This document shows, piece after piece, positions 1-10,115 of a stretch of 64,000 nucleotides of DNA. Position 1 is the stretch's first letter, and the number at the start of each line of letters is the position of its first letter. The notes under the pieces are model-generated. The model was not told the origin of the DNA and ran no database searches. It saw nothing but the letters and a program-made list of their open reading frames with translations. The position numbers and the translations under genes were made by a program. Source of the stretch: Mercurialis annua (taxonomy: Eukaryota; Streptophyta; Magnoliopsida; Malpighiales; Euphorbiaceae); assembly GCF_937616625.2 (NCBI RefSeq), contig NC_065574.1, forward strand, positions 7,008,501 to 7,072,500, written 5' to 3'.

Positions 1-520
1 CTTATCATGTCGATGCATAGTAAACTATGCGTGTTCCTTGCACTATGATACGCATCCGTCAATCTTTCGATTATATCTTCTTATATACTTCCTTCCTTAT
101 GTCGTAGTTTAATATCTTTGACGTCCTGTCAAAGAGATACTTACTTCCTAGCTTACCACTAATCTGGTATGCGTCACTTTCCAATACATCTGTGATTTCT
201 AGCTATATTCTAGCTCGTTAACTCGAAACTAAGTTCATATCCTAAAAGCATAACTCCTATGTTCTCGCAACTATACGTATTCAATCTTCTCGTGGCCTTG
301 ATCGTAGCTTGCTCGCGAGCACTTCACTTCCTTCACAGAGTTCTGGTCTAGGTATACTTACATAAAAACAAAACTCTTTGAAAACTTTTTCAAATAAAAC
401 ATCTCATTTCGAGATTTAAATCAAAACTCCATTTAAACCTTAGCAAAATTGTGCACTAGGGTGATGACGTCTCTCATCCCCAAAGAGTTGCCACAACTCA
501 CCTTTTCGTCTGAGCATAAT
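1..520. other. Unassigned, probably retrotransposon-derived flank
   Basis: No open coding frame of note. Read on the minus strand, the stretch has the texture of a plant Ty3/gypsy LTR or its flank, and it could be the far part of the inverted LTR that ends at 4119, later split by the solo LTR at 521. That link is inference only. The last five bases (ATAAT, 516-520) are the left target-site duplication of the solo LTR. Confidence 0.3.
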
Positions 521-2732
521 TGTAATACCCCAAAATATTTTAAGGTAATTAAGTCGTGCCACGTGTCGAGATTTTCGATAAATTAAATTAAGGAGAATTT
601 AATTTAATTATATCGGAAATTCAAGAATAAATTTAATGAGTCAATTAGCGGGATTTAAGGAGTTAATGTTGAAAATTTGGATGTGGAGGTATTTTGGGGC
701 TAAATTGTAAATTTTGAAAGTTTAGGGGCTAAAGTGCAAATTAGCCAATTAAGCCCGAAAATAGAGATTTGAGGATTTTCGATGGAAATATGTATTTTTG
801 AGTTAGTATTATTTATTCGAAGATAAATAATACGTATATGAATTAATAGAAAGATTAATTAAATAGGTTTTGGATTAAATTGAAACTTTTGAAAAGTTTC
901 AAGGACCAAAGTGCAAATTAGCCGTTATATATATAACATTTCCTTCAGATGAAGGATCCAGATACTTCATTCTCTCTTCCTTCACTTCTTTCATTCTCTC
1001 GCTCGTTTCATACGGTTCCATCGCTCGATTCCGTTTCTCGTCCATTTTCGACGTTTAATAGCTCGAATTGATCGTACTCTCGAGGCGAATCACGGTAAGC
1101 TTGACGTTTTACCGTTTCGTTGATTATATTTTAAGTTATATCGATCCAAAGTTTTAGGCCACGAAACGATTTTATCGTTTTATCGAGTATAGGATTGATA
1201 TATAGCGTTTTGAGCTTAGAATACGCGTTTTGGCTGAGTTTGGAGCGTTTTTACGTATATAGCAGGTCGGAAACCCCGGAAATCGATTCCGGGGGATCGT
1301 GCACGACTGTACACGATCGTGTACTGTGGTACACGAACGTGTACTTGAGGTACACGAACGTGTACCATCAATGGTACACGAACGTGTACTAAGGTACACG
1401 AACGTGTACCATCATATGGTACACGAACGTGTACCAAGGTACACGAACGTGTACCTCCCTGCACGAGCGTGCACCCTTCGATTCTCGCACCCTGAGTCTT
1501 CGTACTTCGATTGAATTAATTACGCGTATTGAATCGGAAATCGAATAGTAGTTAACCTAATGAGGTTATAAGAAGATTGAATTGGAAGTAAATTGCGATC
1601 CATAAACGAGTTTGATACCGTTTATCGGAGTATGCGTGAGAAGCACGACGACTAATGAAAGTAAAACGTGTCGAGTCTTGAGTCTAGAGTCAATCTTAGA
1701 ATAGGATTCTGATGTGAGTCAAATGTTTTGAAATTGTTTTAGATCCAGCGAGGCAAGAAGGAGCTGGACCAGGAGCTCGGGAAGCTTGACGTTTCTAAAG
1801 CCCCGACGTATTTTTGGATAAGCGTTTTCTGTGAGTTTATACGATTTGCTTTTAAAGTATTTATCAAAGCAACTATTTTATATTGCTTTATATTGGAATT
1901 GCATGTTTTATATGCGAAACGCTTTTATGAATTGCGCATATGTTTGATTTGAAACCGGTATTGATCCGATGGAACGTGCTACCTATTGGGCGACAATAGG
2001 ACTGTGTGATCACCAGTTTTGATATGACTCAGCTGGGAGCTGATGATGAATATGAGATTTACGATTGGGTTATGATTTAGATACGCAGAGTGAACTCGGC
2101 TACGGTGTAGCCTGGAAGTCCCCGTATCTAGTGGCTGGGCCACCAGCGAGTTGGACTCGCAATTGATATTTATGATTGGGTTGATCGATTGATTATTAGT
2201 ATGTTTGAGGATTAAGGTTTCAATCGGATCTTGTACTTGGCTGCATATGATTGATTACGATTTTATGTTTTATTTGAATACTTATTAGTAAATGTATGAA
2301 CTCACTCAGTATATCCCAATATACTGACCCCTCACAAATTTCCTTTCAGGATAAAGACGCTTTGAAGCAACGGACTTCTATCCTACTTCCAGAAGTCTGT
2401 ATTTTTGAGTATGTAAAGAAACAGTACTTTACTCTTAGAGCTGCAGTAGATAAGTGTTTTGCAAGTCAGCTTGTATGTGTAGTTTTCTGTAAATATAACT
2501 TTAACGTTTTAAAGTTTTAAACGTTTTACGCTTGCGGCGTTATTTATTTTGTGACTGCCAGAGGATATGTGTGCCTGGCATGTGTGCTTCTGCATGACGC
2601 GTGTTTATTTATGTCATGCATGACGATTATATTTGCGAAAAATTATTTTACGTTTTTAGGCTTGCTACGGGTTTCGGAGCAACCACTCCCATTCCCTAGT
2701 GCCGGTCTCGGCCCTGAGATTGGGTCGTGACA
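521..2732 (+). mobile_element. Solo LTR of a Ty3/gypsy-type retrotransposon
   Basis: The unit begins TGTAATACCCC and ends GGTCGTGACA, so it has the TG...CA termini of an LTR, and it is flanked by the identical 5-bp duplication ATAAT at 516-520 and 2733-2737. No gag-pol lies next to it, so it is a solo LTR left by recombination between two LTRs. A TATA-like run (about 925-936) precedes a pyrimidine-rich leader, and a GGTAAGC donor-like site follows at about 1095. Both features recur at the matching places in the inverted relative ending at 4119, which supports a conserved LTR promoter layout. Length (2.2 kb) and start resemble plant gypsy LTRs. Short open frames inside are repeat artefacts. 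Confidence 0.85.
1274..1472 (+). repeat. Array of short palindromes inside the solo LTR
   Basis: After a hairpin around 1274-1294 come one TACACGATCGTGTA unit (about 1310), six copies of TACACGAACGTGTA (about 1329-1454) and a final GCACGAGCGTGC. Each unit is self-complementary except at its centre, and the units are separated by 4-9 bases. The array lies about 0.8-0.95 kb from the LTR 5' end, downstream of the TATA-like run, so it is probably transcribed. It explains the short VHERV- and TRSC-rich open frames in this stretch. Confidence 0.85.
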
Positions 2733-2954
2733 ATAATGCATATGATGCATGTACTATTAATGCATGCATTCATTTATTGTTCTTTTCATTAATAATGTAT
2801 GTAGTGATGCATTTCTATTAATGTCGTGGCAATCATACATCTCTATATCGGGTCTAGGCACGTTCTATTAATGTCGTGGCAATCATACATCTCTATATCG
2901 TATGCATCACTACATACGATATAGAGATGTATGTAGTGATATTTATGATTGGGT
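2733..2954. repeat. Direct repeat plus 20-bp-arm hairpin between two LTRs
   Basis: A 38-bp unit is directly repeated at 2813-2850 and 2863-2900 with a 12-bp spacer. The end of the second copy forms the left arm (2885-2904) of a perfect 20-bp-arm hairpin with 2913-2932 and an 8-base loop. The segment after the hairpin (about 2938-2955) matches 2164-2181 of the solo LTR in direct orientation, so pieces of the LTR family have been rearranged here. Confidence 0.7.
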
Positions 2955-4119
2955 TCATCATCAGTGTCCTACACGAACGTGTACTGCACGTTCGTGCAGT
3001 CTGCTACACGAACGTGTACTGCACGTTCGTGCAGTCTGCTACACGAACGTGTACTGCACGTTCGTGCAGTCTCCTACACGAACGTGTACTGCACGTTCGT
3101 GCAGCAAACGGCTGCCGATGTGCAGCTCCGGGGTTCATTCCCCGGGCCAATTCCGACGTGCTTAAACGTCCAAAATCGATTCTAGCACGATTTCCATTAA
3201 TAACCATCTCAAATATCATCAAAAACGCCAATAGAAACGCGATTATGATTCGTTTGATTCGTTAAAACGAAATAACCCTAATTTCCAATTCTTACAATAA
3301 AAAAGTCAAGCTTACCTCGGTTTGAAGCTTAACGATGATAGAGAATTGAATTCTGGACGAATCGATATAAAGAACTCGCGATTTGGACGAGAAACGGCGA
3401 AACCGCGACGGATCGCATTTGATCGTCGAAACCTTCTGTAGGTTTCTTCTTTCTCTGATCACTTTTCCCTTTTTCCTTATTCATAAGGAAAGAAACATAT
3501 ATATCTTGGTTAACTAGCCACTTTGGTCCTTCATTTCTTTAATTTAAACCATTTCTCTTTTAAACTTTCTAATTTAACTAAATGGTTTAATTATCCTGTT
3601 AATTCGATTACTTACGTATTATTTATATCCGATAAATAATACTAACTCAATATTTTATTTTTCCGTCATTAATCTTCAAATTGCTATTCTCTAAGCTTAA
3701 TTGGCTAATTTACACTTCGGCCCTTAAACTTCTCAAAAGTTGCAATTTAGCCCAAAACGCATCCGCGTCCAAATTTTCAAAGGTCTCCGATTGACCCGAA
3801 ACTTTTACCACATATGCTATAAGACCTCTCGCGGACCTTGGCGAAATAATTTTCACTTCAAAATTTATATGGCTAAATTACCGTTTTAGTCCCTGTACTT
3901 TATTTTGCAACTTTCTTAATATTTTTCTTTTCCAATTCTAATTCCAACTTTAGAACTGAAATATAATATTAAATCTTTCGCAATAATCCTTTCGAGTCCG
4001 TCCTGCTAAAATTTAATATTTATCCTAATCTCTCGGAAATCTTTCTGATATCGCCACTCTAGCGACTTAACACTGGACACGTGGTTCAATTAAATACTTA
4101 AATATTTTGGGGTATTACA
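2955..4119 (-). mobile_element. Inverted, partial LTR related to the solo LTR
   Basis: On the minus strand the segment starts at 4119 with TGTAATACCCC and runs parallel to the solo LTR at 521: the same internal blocks (for example AGTTAGTATTATTTAT), a TATA-like run near 3500, a GGTAAGCTTGAC splice-donor-like block near 3310, then a palindromic array. It stops matching after the array at about 2955, so only the 5' ~1.15 kb of the LTR is recognisable. At 4119/4120 it interrupts the PMD gene of the neighbouring Mutator-like element. The left boundary is approximate. Confidence 0.7.
2970..3104. repeat. Four tandem 35-bp units built from two palindromes
   Basis: Each unit joins TACACGAACGTGTA to TGCACGTTCGTGCA and a short spacer (GTCTGC or GTCTCC). 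Four units run head to tail. The array is in the same relative place as the array at 1274-1472 but has a different unit composition and spacing. The apparent open frames rich in RTCTARSC and HERVLHV are reads through this repeat. Confidence 0.85.
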
Positions 4120-5924
4120 AGGCAGTACAAATGCCGGGACTGCTGGCTCAGGCGGTGGAAGAGTGACATCCCGACGATCCTCCATGTACGCCATTTGTGA
4201 ACTGCGTGCAGCGGACCCAATTATGGAGTCACGGCTAGATCTCCGGACGTGGACCATCTCCGCCAGATCACGCTATACAAGGGAAAACAGTAATCGGTAA
4301 ATATATAGAAAGTAGAAAATGTAATTGTAAATTTGTAAAAAAAAAAAGTTACGTACACTCGAACCGTCAGCTGCACCCTGCCAGGTAATCCACCTCCGGG
4401 TGTGTCTCCGATACCACTCCATGTACTGGGAATGGTAGTGTGGTGGACGCTCAAAACGGTAACCGCCAACGACATGTGACTCCCTGTGGAGCCAAATCAG
4501 TACGTAATACCCGAGGATCTCCATGTAGTTGTTGCTGCTCTTGTAAAGGAGGGAATGGAGGCGGTGATCTTGCACTGGGGCCAGAGGGATAGGCTGAATA
4601 AGCCCAAACTGCTGCAATACTCTATCTGGCTGGTGCCACTCCACAATGTTGTAGTAAATCAAGGGTACCCGAGCACGCCAAACTTCTGAACCCGCAAGGT
4701 ACTGGGAGGGTATGGATCTGAGGAGATCGTCGGTGTATGGCTGCCAAACAATCTGCACAGAAAGAATTAGGTCAAAACATAAAATAAATTAAAATGAAAA
4801 GTATTGTAAAAAAAAATAAACTTACATCACCGTAACGCAGCCTGTCAAGCAAGAGTCTAAAGTAAGACAAATCGTGTCTGGGGGCCCCTCGGACCCGACG
4901 CTCCCTAGGGCCCGCCCATCTGTCAATTAAAAAATTTAAATGTCAAATTCATATATAACTATCAAATTAAATTAAACGTTATAGTAAATACCTGTCGCCT
5001 AAAGGAAGATGCTGTGTGATGGGAAGCGCAGCGTAACGGGGACGTAACGGCGTCAAACGCTCAAAAGCCCAAAGCTGCAAAATCCAAAGGGCGCCACCGA
5101 TGTTACGTCTGTGTTGTGAAGCCATAAAACAAATGCAAAGCTCGTGGTACAGGTGGGCAAGCACGGCTGATCCCCAACTGATGGATCACTGATCCTCCAA
5201 ATCCTCCAAATGTGGTAAAATCCTCAACCCCAAATGTCCACTGTTCAAATCAGTGAAGCACAGCCCATCCAAAGCGGCCCAGAGATACGCCCGAACAGCC
5301 CACTCCACCTCCATATCTGAAACGTCGTCGTCTAACTCTCGAAAATGACGGAACTGCTCGAATAACCACCCAGTCCCTACCCACGAAGAACCAGAAGTCG
5401 TCCCGCTCAACTCTAACTCTCTCCCCAAAAGGGCTACGCCGACGCCCTGGTAGTCGTGCTGTGGACCTCCGATAACTGCAAATCCATCTACAGGCAGTCC
5501 TGTCAAGATGGCAACGTCCTGTAGTGTGACTGTGCACTCCCCCTCAAGTAACATAAAGGTATGGGTCTCCGGCCTCCACCTCTCCACTAAGGCAGTCACC
5601 AGAGACATATCTACCTGATACTGTCTCATCTCTATAAAACCAGACAACCCTGTCTGTACGACCCCCTCTCGGATACGAGGATGGATACTGTTGAAGGGCG
5701 TAAGTCCAAGACTCATACGCGATCCCAATGGTCTCAACTCCCCCTGTCAATAAGAAATGAGATGCAGTTAGATTGTGTTAACATAAAACGTTAAATGTAA
5801 ATGTAAAATATAAAAATTTACTTACCGGGTTGTCCCAAACAACCGATGAAACGTGATCATCCTGCATGGTCAACAAATCGGTCTCTACAGGACCGGGATC
5901 GTAGTACTCCTGTCGGGCAGCCAT
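4120..5924 (-). pseudogene. Plant mobile domain (PMD) gene of the Mutator-like element, interrupted
   Basis: Minus-strand exons read as 5924-5826 (33 codons from ATG), 5743-4992, 4919-4826, 4752-4357 and 4272 to the LTR junction at 4120; every boundary has GT-AG and the phases close. The product is a PMD/aminotransferase-like protein: LTGLPVDG in the second exon and WGSAVLAHLYHELC followed by WILQLWAFER are family hallmarks, as in MAIN/MAIL1 relatives and their transposon-borne cousins. Two lesions are visible. An in-frame TGA at 5188-5186 separates LEDLEDQ from SISWGSAV with no sign of an intron, and the 3' end is cut by the inverted LTR after PAVPAFVL. The gene lies downstream of the transposase in the same orientation. 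I infer a captured accessory gene, now inactive in this copy. Confidence 0.8.
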
Positions 5925-6107
5925 AACTGCATTTCAAATTACAAAAATACGTAAACACATTTCATACTAAGTAAACACATTCCAAACTAAACAAAATAAA
6001 CACATTTCATAAAAGATAACCATTCATTCAAGTTAAATAGTACACAAATTACATAAATTACAACCAACATGAAATTGAAAAGTTAAACATTACAACTAAC
6101 TCTAATT

Positions 6108-8654
6108 TCATGGGTTCCTAGCAGCATTAATACAAACTTGTGCCTGGTGGCCGAAACTAGAACATCTACTACACCAAAGAGAACTTGGATCTTCTCTATA
6201 CTCCTGATCCATCTCGTTCCTGAAGCGACGATTAACCGGTCGCCCCCTCTGTCTTTCCCATTGAAGATTTGGAACGAAAGAAGGCATGTTAGGGATCCTC
6301 CAGCACTCGCGGTCACGCAATGGAATGAAAGGGGTGTCCCAACATTGGATTGCATTCTTCGTTTCATAGTGCCAGCTGACGTAGTCGTGAGGGTTTAATT
6401 TCTCCTTTGCACACAGGGCAATCGCATGAGAGCAAGGCAACTTCAGCTGCTGGAACTTACCGCACGTGCATTTTTTTTGACTAAGGTTGACAGTATGTGT
6501 GTTTCCTCCTCTTCCGGTCCTGTGGTTCGTCCCAGTGACCACTTGGGCTGTCATGGTGGTACGGTCATATGTCTGACTGGTATGATGACAGGACTTCGCA
6601 ACCCGTTTCTTCAATATGTGGTCCAGGATTGGAGTGTATTGAACCCCCTTAGCAATCAACTGTGAATAGGTCGTCCTACGCCTTACGAACATGTCGACAA
6701 GCTTTTTAATTAAAGTCTCAAGCATTGATGAAATTGGAAGCCCCCTAATGTTCCTTAGGGTCGCATTGACCGACTCGGCATAATTTGTTGTCATCACGTT
6801 GTGGCACTGTCCTCGATGGTCGTGGGCCCTTGACCATTTTTCTTTCGGTCGATGCTCGTCGGTTAACCATGCATAACCTTCTGGGCTTTTTATCCTCATG
6901 ACTTCCATATATCTTTTGTATTTTTTCTTCTGATATGCCCGACCTACACATTATTTGACATCAATGTAAATGCACATTAAAATATTATCAAACTACAATC
7001 TTATGTTCGAAAAAATACCTGCTTTCTCCATCAATATTTTCAACGACTTGTCCCTAAAGTGAGTATTGAAATTACTGGCCAAGTGCCTTATGCAGAATTT
7101 GTGCGGAACATCAGCCCATTCAGGACGCCTCAGAACTGCTAAAATGCCAGCATGGCGATCAGAAATAATGGAAACCTTCCGTCCAAGGATGACCTGTTCC
7201 CGTAAATGCCCGAGAAAATATTCGTAACTTTCAGTACTTTCTGATTCCACAATTGCAAACGCTACTGGCATTATATGGCTGTTTCCATCTATCGCTGACG
7301 CTATCAACATCGTCATCTTGTATCTCCCATACAAATGGGTCCCATCGACAAACAGAACAGGTTTGCAGAATCGAAATCCAGCAACCATCGAAAAAAAAGT
7401 CCAAAACATTCTAACGAACGTTCTAATATTCGGCTGAAGCATCCCGTTAATGTAAACATCATCGCCTACGCCAAATAATATAGAAAGTTTTAGAGTTAGA
7501 ATATAAAATGTTTAATTCACCGTTAAACATGATTACATACCTTCCGCATGCCAGAATGAGCCCGGATTTACGTGAACCATATTATGCATTATGTCATTGA
7601 TACATCCGAAGGATTCATGCCAGTCCCCGTAAACAGAAGCAATTGCCTTCTCCTTTGCATACCACATTCTTTTATATGGAGGTCTCACTCTATGTTCATC
7701 CCAAATGCCAGCAATAAGGGTATTAACGCGTATGTCACGCTGCTCCATCACTTCCCTCCGCACGTATTTCGCAATTTCTCGTGCCCCAAAATTTCTATGA
7801 TTAGCATTTGGCACCAGCTCATTGCACGTATGCGGCCCGATATATTTTGTGCATGTCCACGTATGAGTTGCTTGAAGCAGAGTTGCACGCAGCCACCATT
7901 TGCAAATAAGATTATACCTACATGCAAACACAACAGTATAGTTGGTTGTCCGGCGACTTTTGTGCTCCCTCCCATTCTCAACAGAATAAGCAGTAGCGCA
8001 TGCCTGAACAGAAGCACGATTTGGGAAGATCATCCCAACTTGGAACTCCATCCCAGGATTCCACATAAGGTTCTCATCAGATTCTGGTGCCACATCAAAA
8101 TCATCCAAATTGACATGGTTAAAACCTTCTGGGAGTTGTGATTGGTACACTGTGTCTTCTCCAGAATCATGATCATTGCAATCCTCTTGCTCTTCTGCCT
8201 CTTCCTCGCAACCAAAAAAATCCTCTTCATCATCTTCATCTTCATCACTCCCTATCTCCGACCCACTCGATTCACTCAGAACCAACTGATCCACAGAGAC
8301 ATCGTGACAAACGACAGTACGATACTCAACGTAAAATTCTAAAGTATCAAGCCCTCGGTACCGCATCGTCTCTCTCAAAATTCCAAAAATATGCTCGTTG
8401 TTTTCTACTGAGTACAACGAGTAGGAGACAATACGACCACTTTCAATTTTTGGAAGCCGAAAGTAGATTTTTGTAATCTCCACTTCCGAGTCCGTAGCGA
8501 CTGCCCTTATACAAATATTTCTCAATTCTTCAAAATTCATCCTATCAATAATTGGCATATCCGCCCGACGGCCGCCCTGGTATTCTGCTCCAGCCGGAGA
8601 GCTTACCATACGACCATCGCACCATATCACAAACGATAGGTTTAAGGTCGCCAT
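6108..8654 (-). CDS. MuDR/MULE transposase with PMD-family companion
   Basis: Three minus-strand exons (8654-7541, 7465-7019, 6943-6108) give an open frame of 798 residues with GT-AG introns of 75 bases. Order of domains: N-terminal MuDR region; acidic stretch near residues 145-175; DNA-binding transposase region with Cys/His residues (about 215-290); MULE catalytic core with D412 (in FVDGTHL), D474 (in IISDRHAG) and E577 (in TNYAESVN), a plausible DDE triad; SWIM zinc finger C679-x-C681...C691-x-H693; C-terminal CCHC knuckle C778, C781, H786, C791. The product would cut and move the element by its terminal inverted repeats. No stop or frameshift was found, so the enzyme could still be functional although one end of its element is gone. 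An upstream in-frame ATG at 8672 would add six residues. Confidence 0.88.
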
Positions 8655-9184
8655 TGCTACAAATTTTATCAAAATAAATATACATACAACTTATTTTAGC
8701 ATTTTTTCAAATTCATTAAATAGAGTTTAATTTTTTCAGCAATATTTTTTTTGTCATTTTTTCACAATTTATACTATTTTTTTAAAAAACTTAATATTTA
8801 ACTAAATTACAATTTCTCAATAAACTAGAATAACACCTACATTTTTGCTAACAATGACTAATTGAAAAATATAACATATTAATAATTTATACTAACACCT
8901 CGTATTTTTAACAGGTACACATACTTAATAAATAGTTAAAAACCTAACATTTAAGTTATATTAATCTATTTTTTTCTAATTTAATATAAAAATAAAAAAT
9001 GAAAAGTAAATTTACCTCTTGTAGTCCTCCTTCAATAGTGCTAAAATAATAAAATTCTTCAAAAATAAAAATAAAATCCGCTCCAAAACCGCTCCAAATC
9101 CGCTCTAAAACTGCTTGAGAGATAATAATTGAGAGAGTTTCTTAAAGTGTGAGGAAAATGAGGGCGCTGAGCCCCCATTTTATA

Positions 9185-9420
9185 GAATGCAATCCGCGAT
9201 TTAATATCGCGGATTGCATTCAATTTTTGACCGTTGGAAGCTGTGCTTCCAACGGTCAACAGATTCCCTGCCAATGGCAGGGAATCTGTAAATGCCATCC
9301 GCGATATTGAATCGCGGATGGCATTTAAGTAAGGTTAATCGAGAGATTAACCTTACTTACTATCATCCGCGATTTAATATCGCGGATAGCAACATCATCC
9401 GCAATATTAAATCGCGGATG
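9185..9420. repeat. Seven consecutive hairpins at the MULE end
   Basis: Arms read directly: 9185-9200/9206-9221 (16 bp); 9227-9241/9245-9259 (15 bp); about 9259-9272/9276-9289 (14 bp); 9289-9305/9311-9327 (17 bp); 9326-9340/9345-9359 (15 bp); 9365-9373/9379-9387 (9 bp); 9396-9405/9411-9420 (about 10 bp, imperfect). Loops are 3-5 bases. Hairpins 1, 4, 6 and 7 share the ATCCGCGAT...ATCGCGGAT core; 2, 3 and 5 have unrelated stems. The array lies between the putative terminus and the transposase start, where the promoter or 5' leader should be. Confidence 0.9.
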
Positions 9421-9522
9421 AGGTGGACCCAGGCACAAATCTGGGATTAATTCCCATACAGGCACGAAATTGTAATTTTCAAAAGTCCGTAGGCACATAT
9501 CCGTCAAAAACCCTGTTACGAG

Positions 9523-9924
9523 GACTACAATATCATAAGATGATTGGAACAATACTATTCTCTTTTTCTTCTTGTTAGGGTGTGTTTTTTTAATAAATTT
9601 AACAAATAATCATAAAGTCGTATAATAAAATTTGAATGTATAACTTTTAAAATCTAGATCTATAATTCTCTTGTAAAATAACAACAAATATAAATAAAAA
9701 ATTAATCGAAAACGGAAAATCAAACTGTAAATCTCGCTAAAAATATTATCTTAAATCATAATGATATAAAATTTTGTTAATGCGAGGTTCTTAGTTTTAA
9801 ACACTTCTCGATCCATTAATTTTTTTTTTTTTTAATTATCATCTATAAGAGCGGATCAGGGGTCGAGGAGGGTCGGCCGACCTTCCTCCTCAGAGAAAAT
9901 TTAAGAATTAATAATGCTACAGTG
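9523..9924. other. Short intergenic stretch
   Basis: AT-rich DNA without a coding frame. The only structure seen is a near-perfect palindrome of about 24 bases around GGTCGGCCGACC (about 9864-9890). Confidence 0.4.
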
Positions 9925-10022
9925 CATATATACATATATATCTATATCTATACATATACATATATGTATATACATATACATATACATATATGTATATACA
10001 TATACATATACATATATGTATA
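9925..10022. repeat. TATACATA-type microsatellite
   Basis: About 98 bases of alternating TATA, CATA and TGTATA units, many of them self-complementary. It lies at the left of the Helitron-like stretch and may obscure its 5' end. Confidence 0.85.
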
Positions 10023-10115
10023 CGATGATTTAATAAAAACTTCAAACTAAGTCCAAACATTCTCTAAATAAGAATCATTGTATCATCACTTATTCATTCA
10101 ATAAGTAGAATGAAT

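Larger units (their letters stand above)
4120..9513 (-). mobile_element. Mutator-like element (MULE), one end lost
   Basis: The element carries the transposase gene and the PMD gene on one strand. Its transposase-proximal end is probably at 9513: on the minus strand the DNA there starts GGGTTTTTGACGG, a G-rich start common for MULE terminal inverted repeats, followed by TGTGCCT blocks and then the hairpin array. The opposite terminus is not present because an LTR abuts the PMD gene at 4119/4120, so the repeat cannot be verified by pairing. The right 9-bp duplication would be TGTTACGAG (9514-9522) if the end is correct. Confidence 0.7.

Noticed and set aside
1274..1472. CRISPR-like spacing of short repeats
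   Set aside because: Repeats are 14-16 bp dyads with spacers under 10 bases in a plant LTR; no cas genes and no unique spacers.
1172..1514. Several overlapping open frames rich in VHERVP, TRSCT and YTNVY
   Set aside because: They lie in all frames over the palindromic array of the LTR; repetition alone keeps the frames open.
2876..3265. A 129-residue open frame and overlapping frames
   Set aside because: Reads through the four 35-bp repeats of the inverted LTR; no domain and no conserved start.
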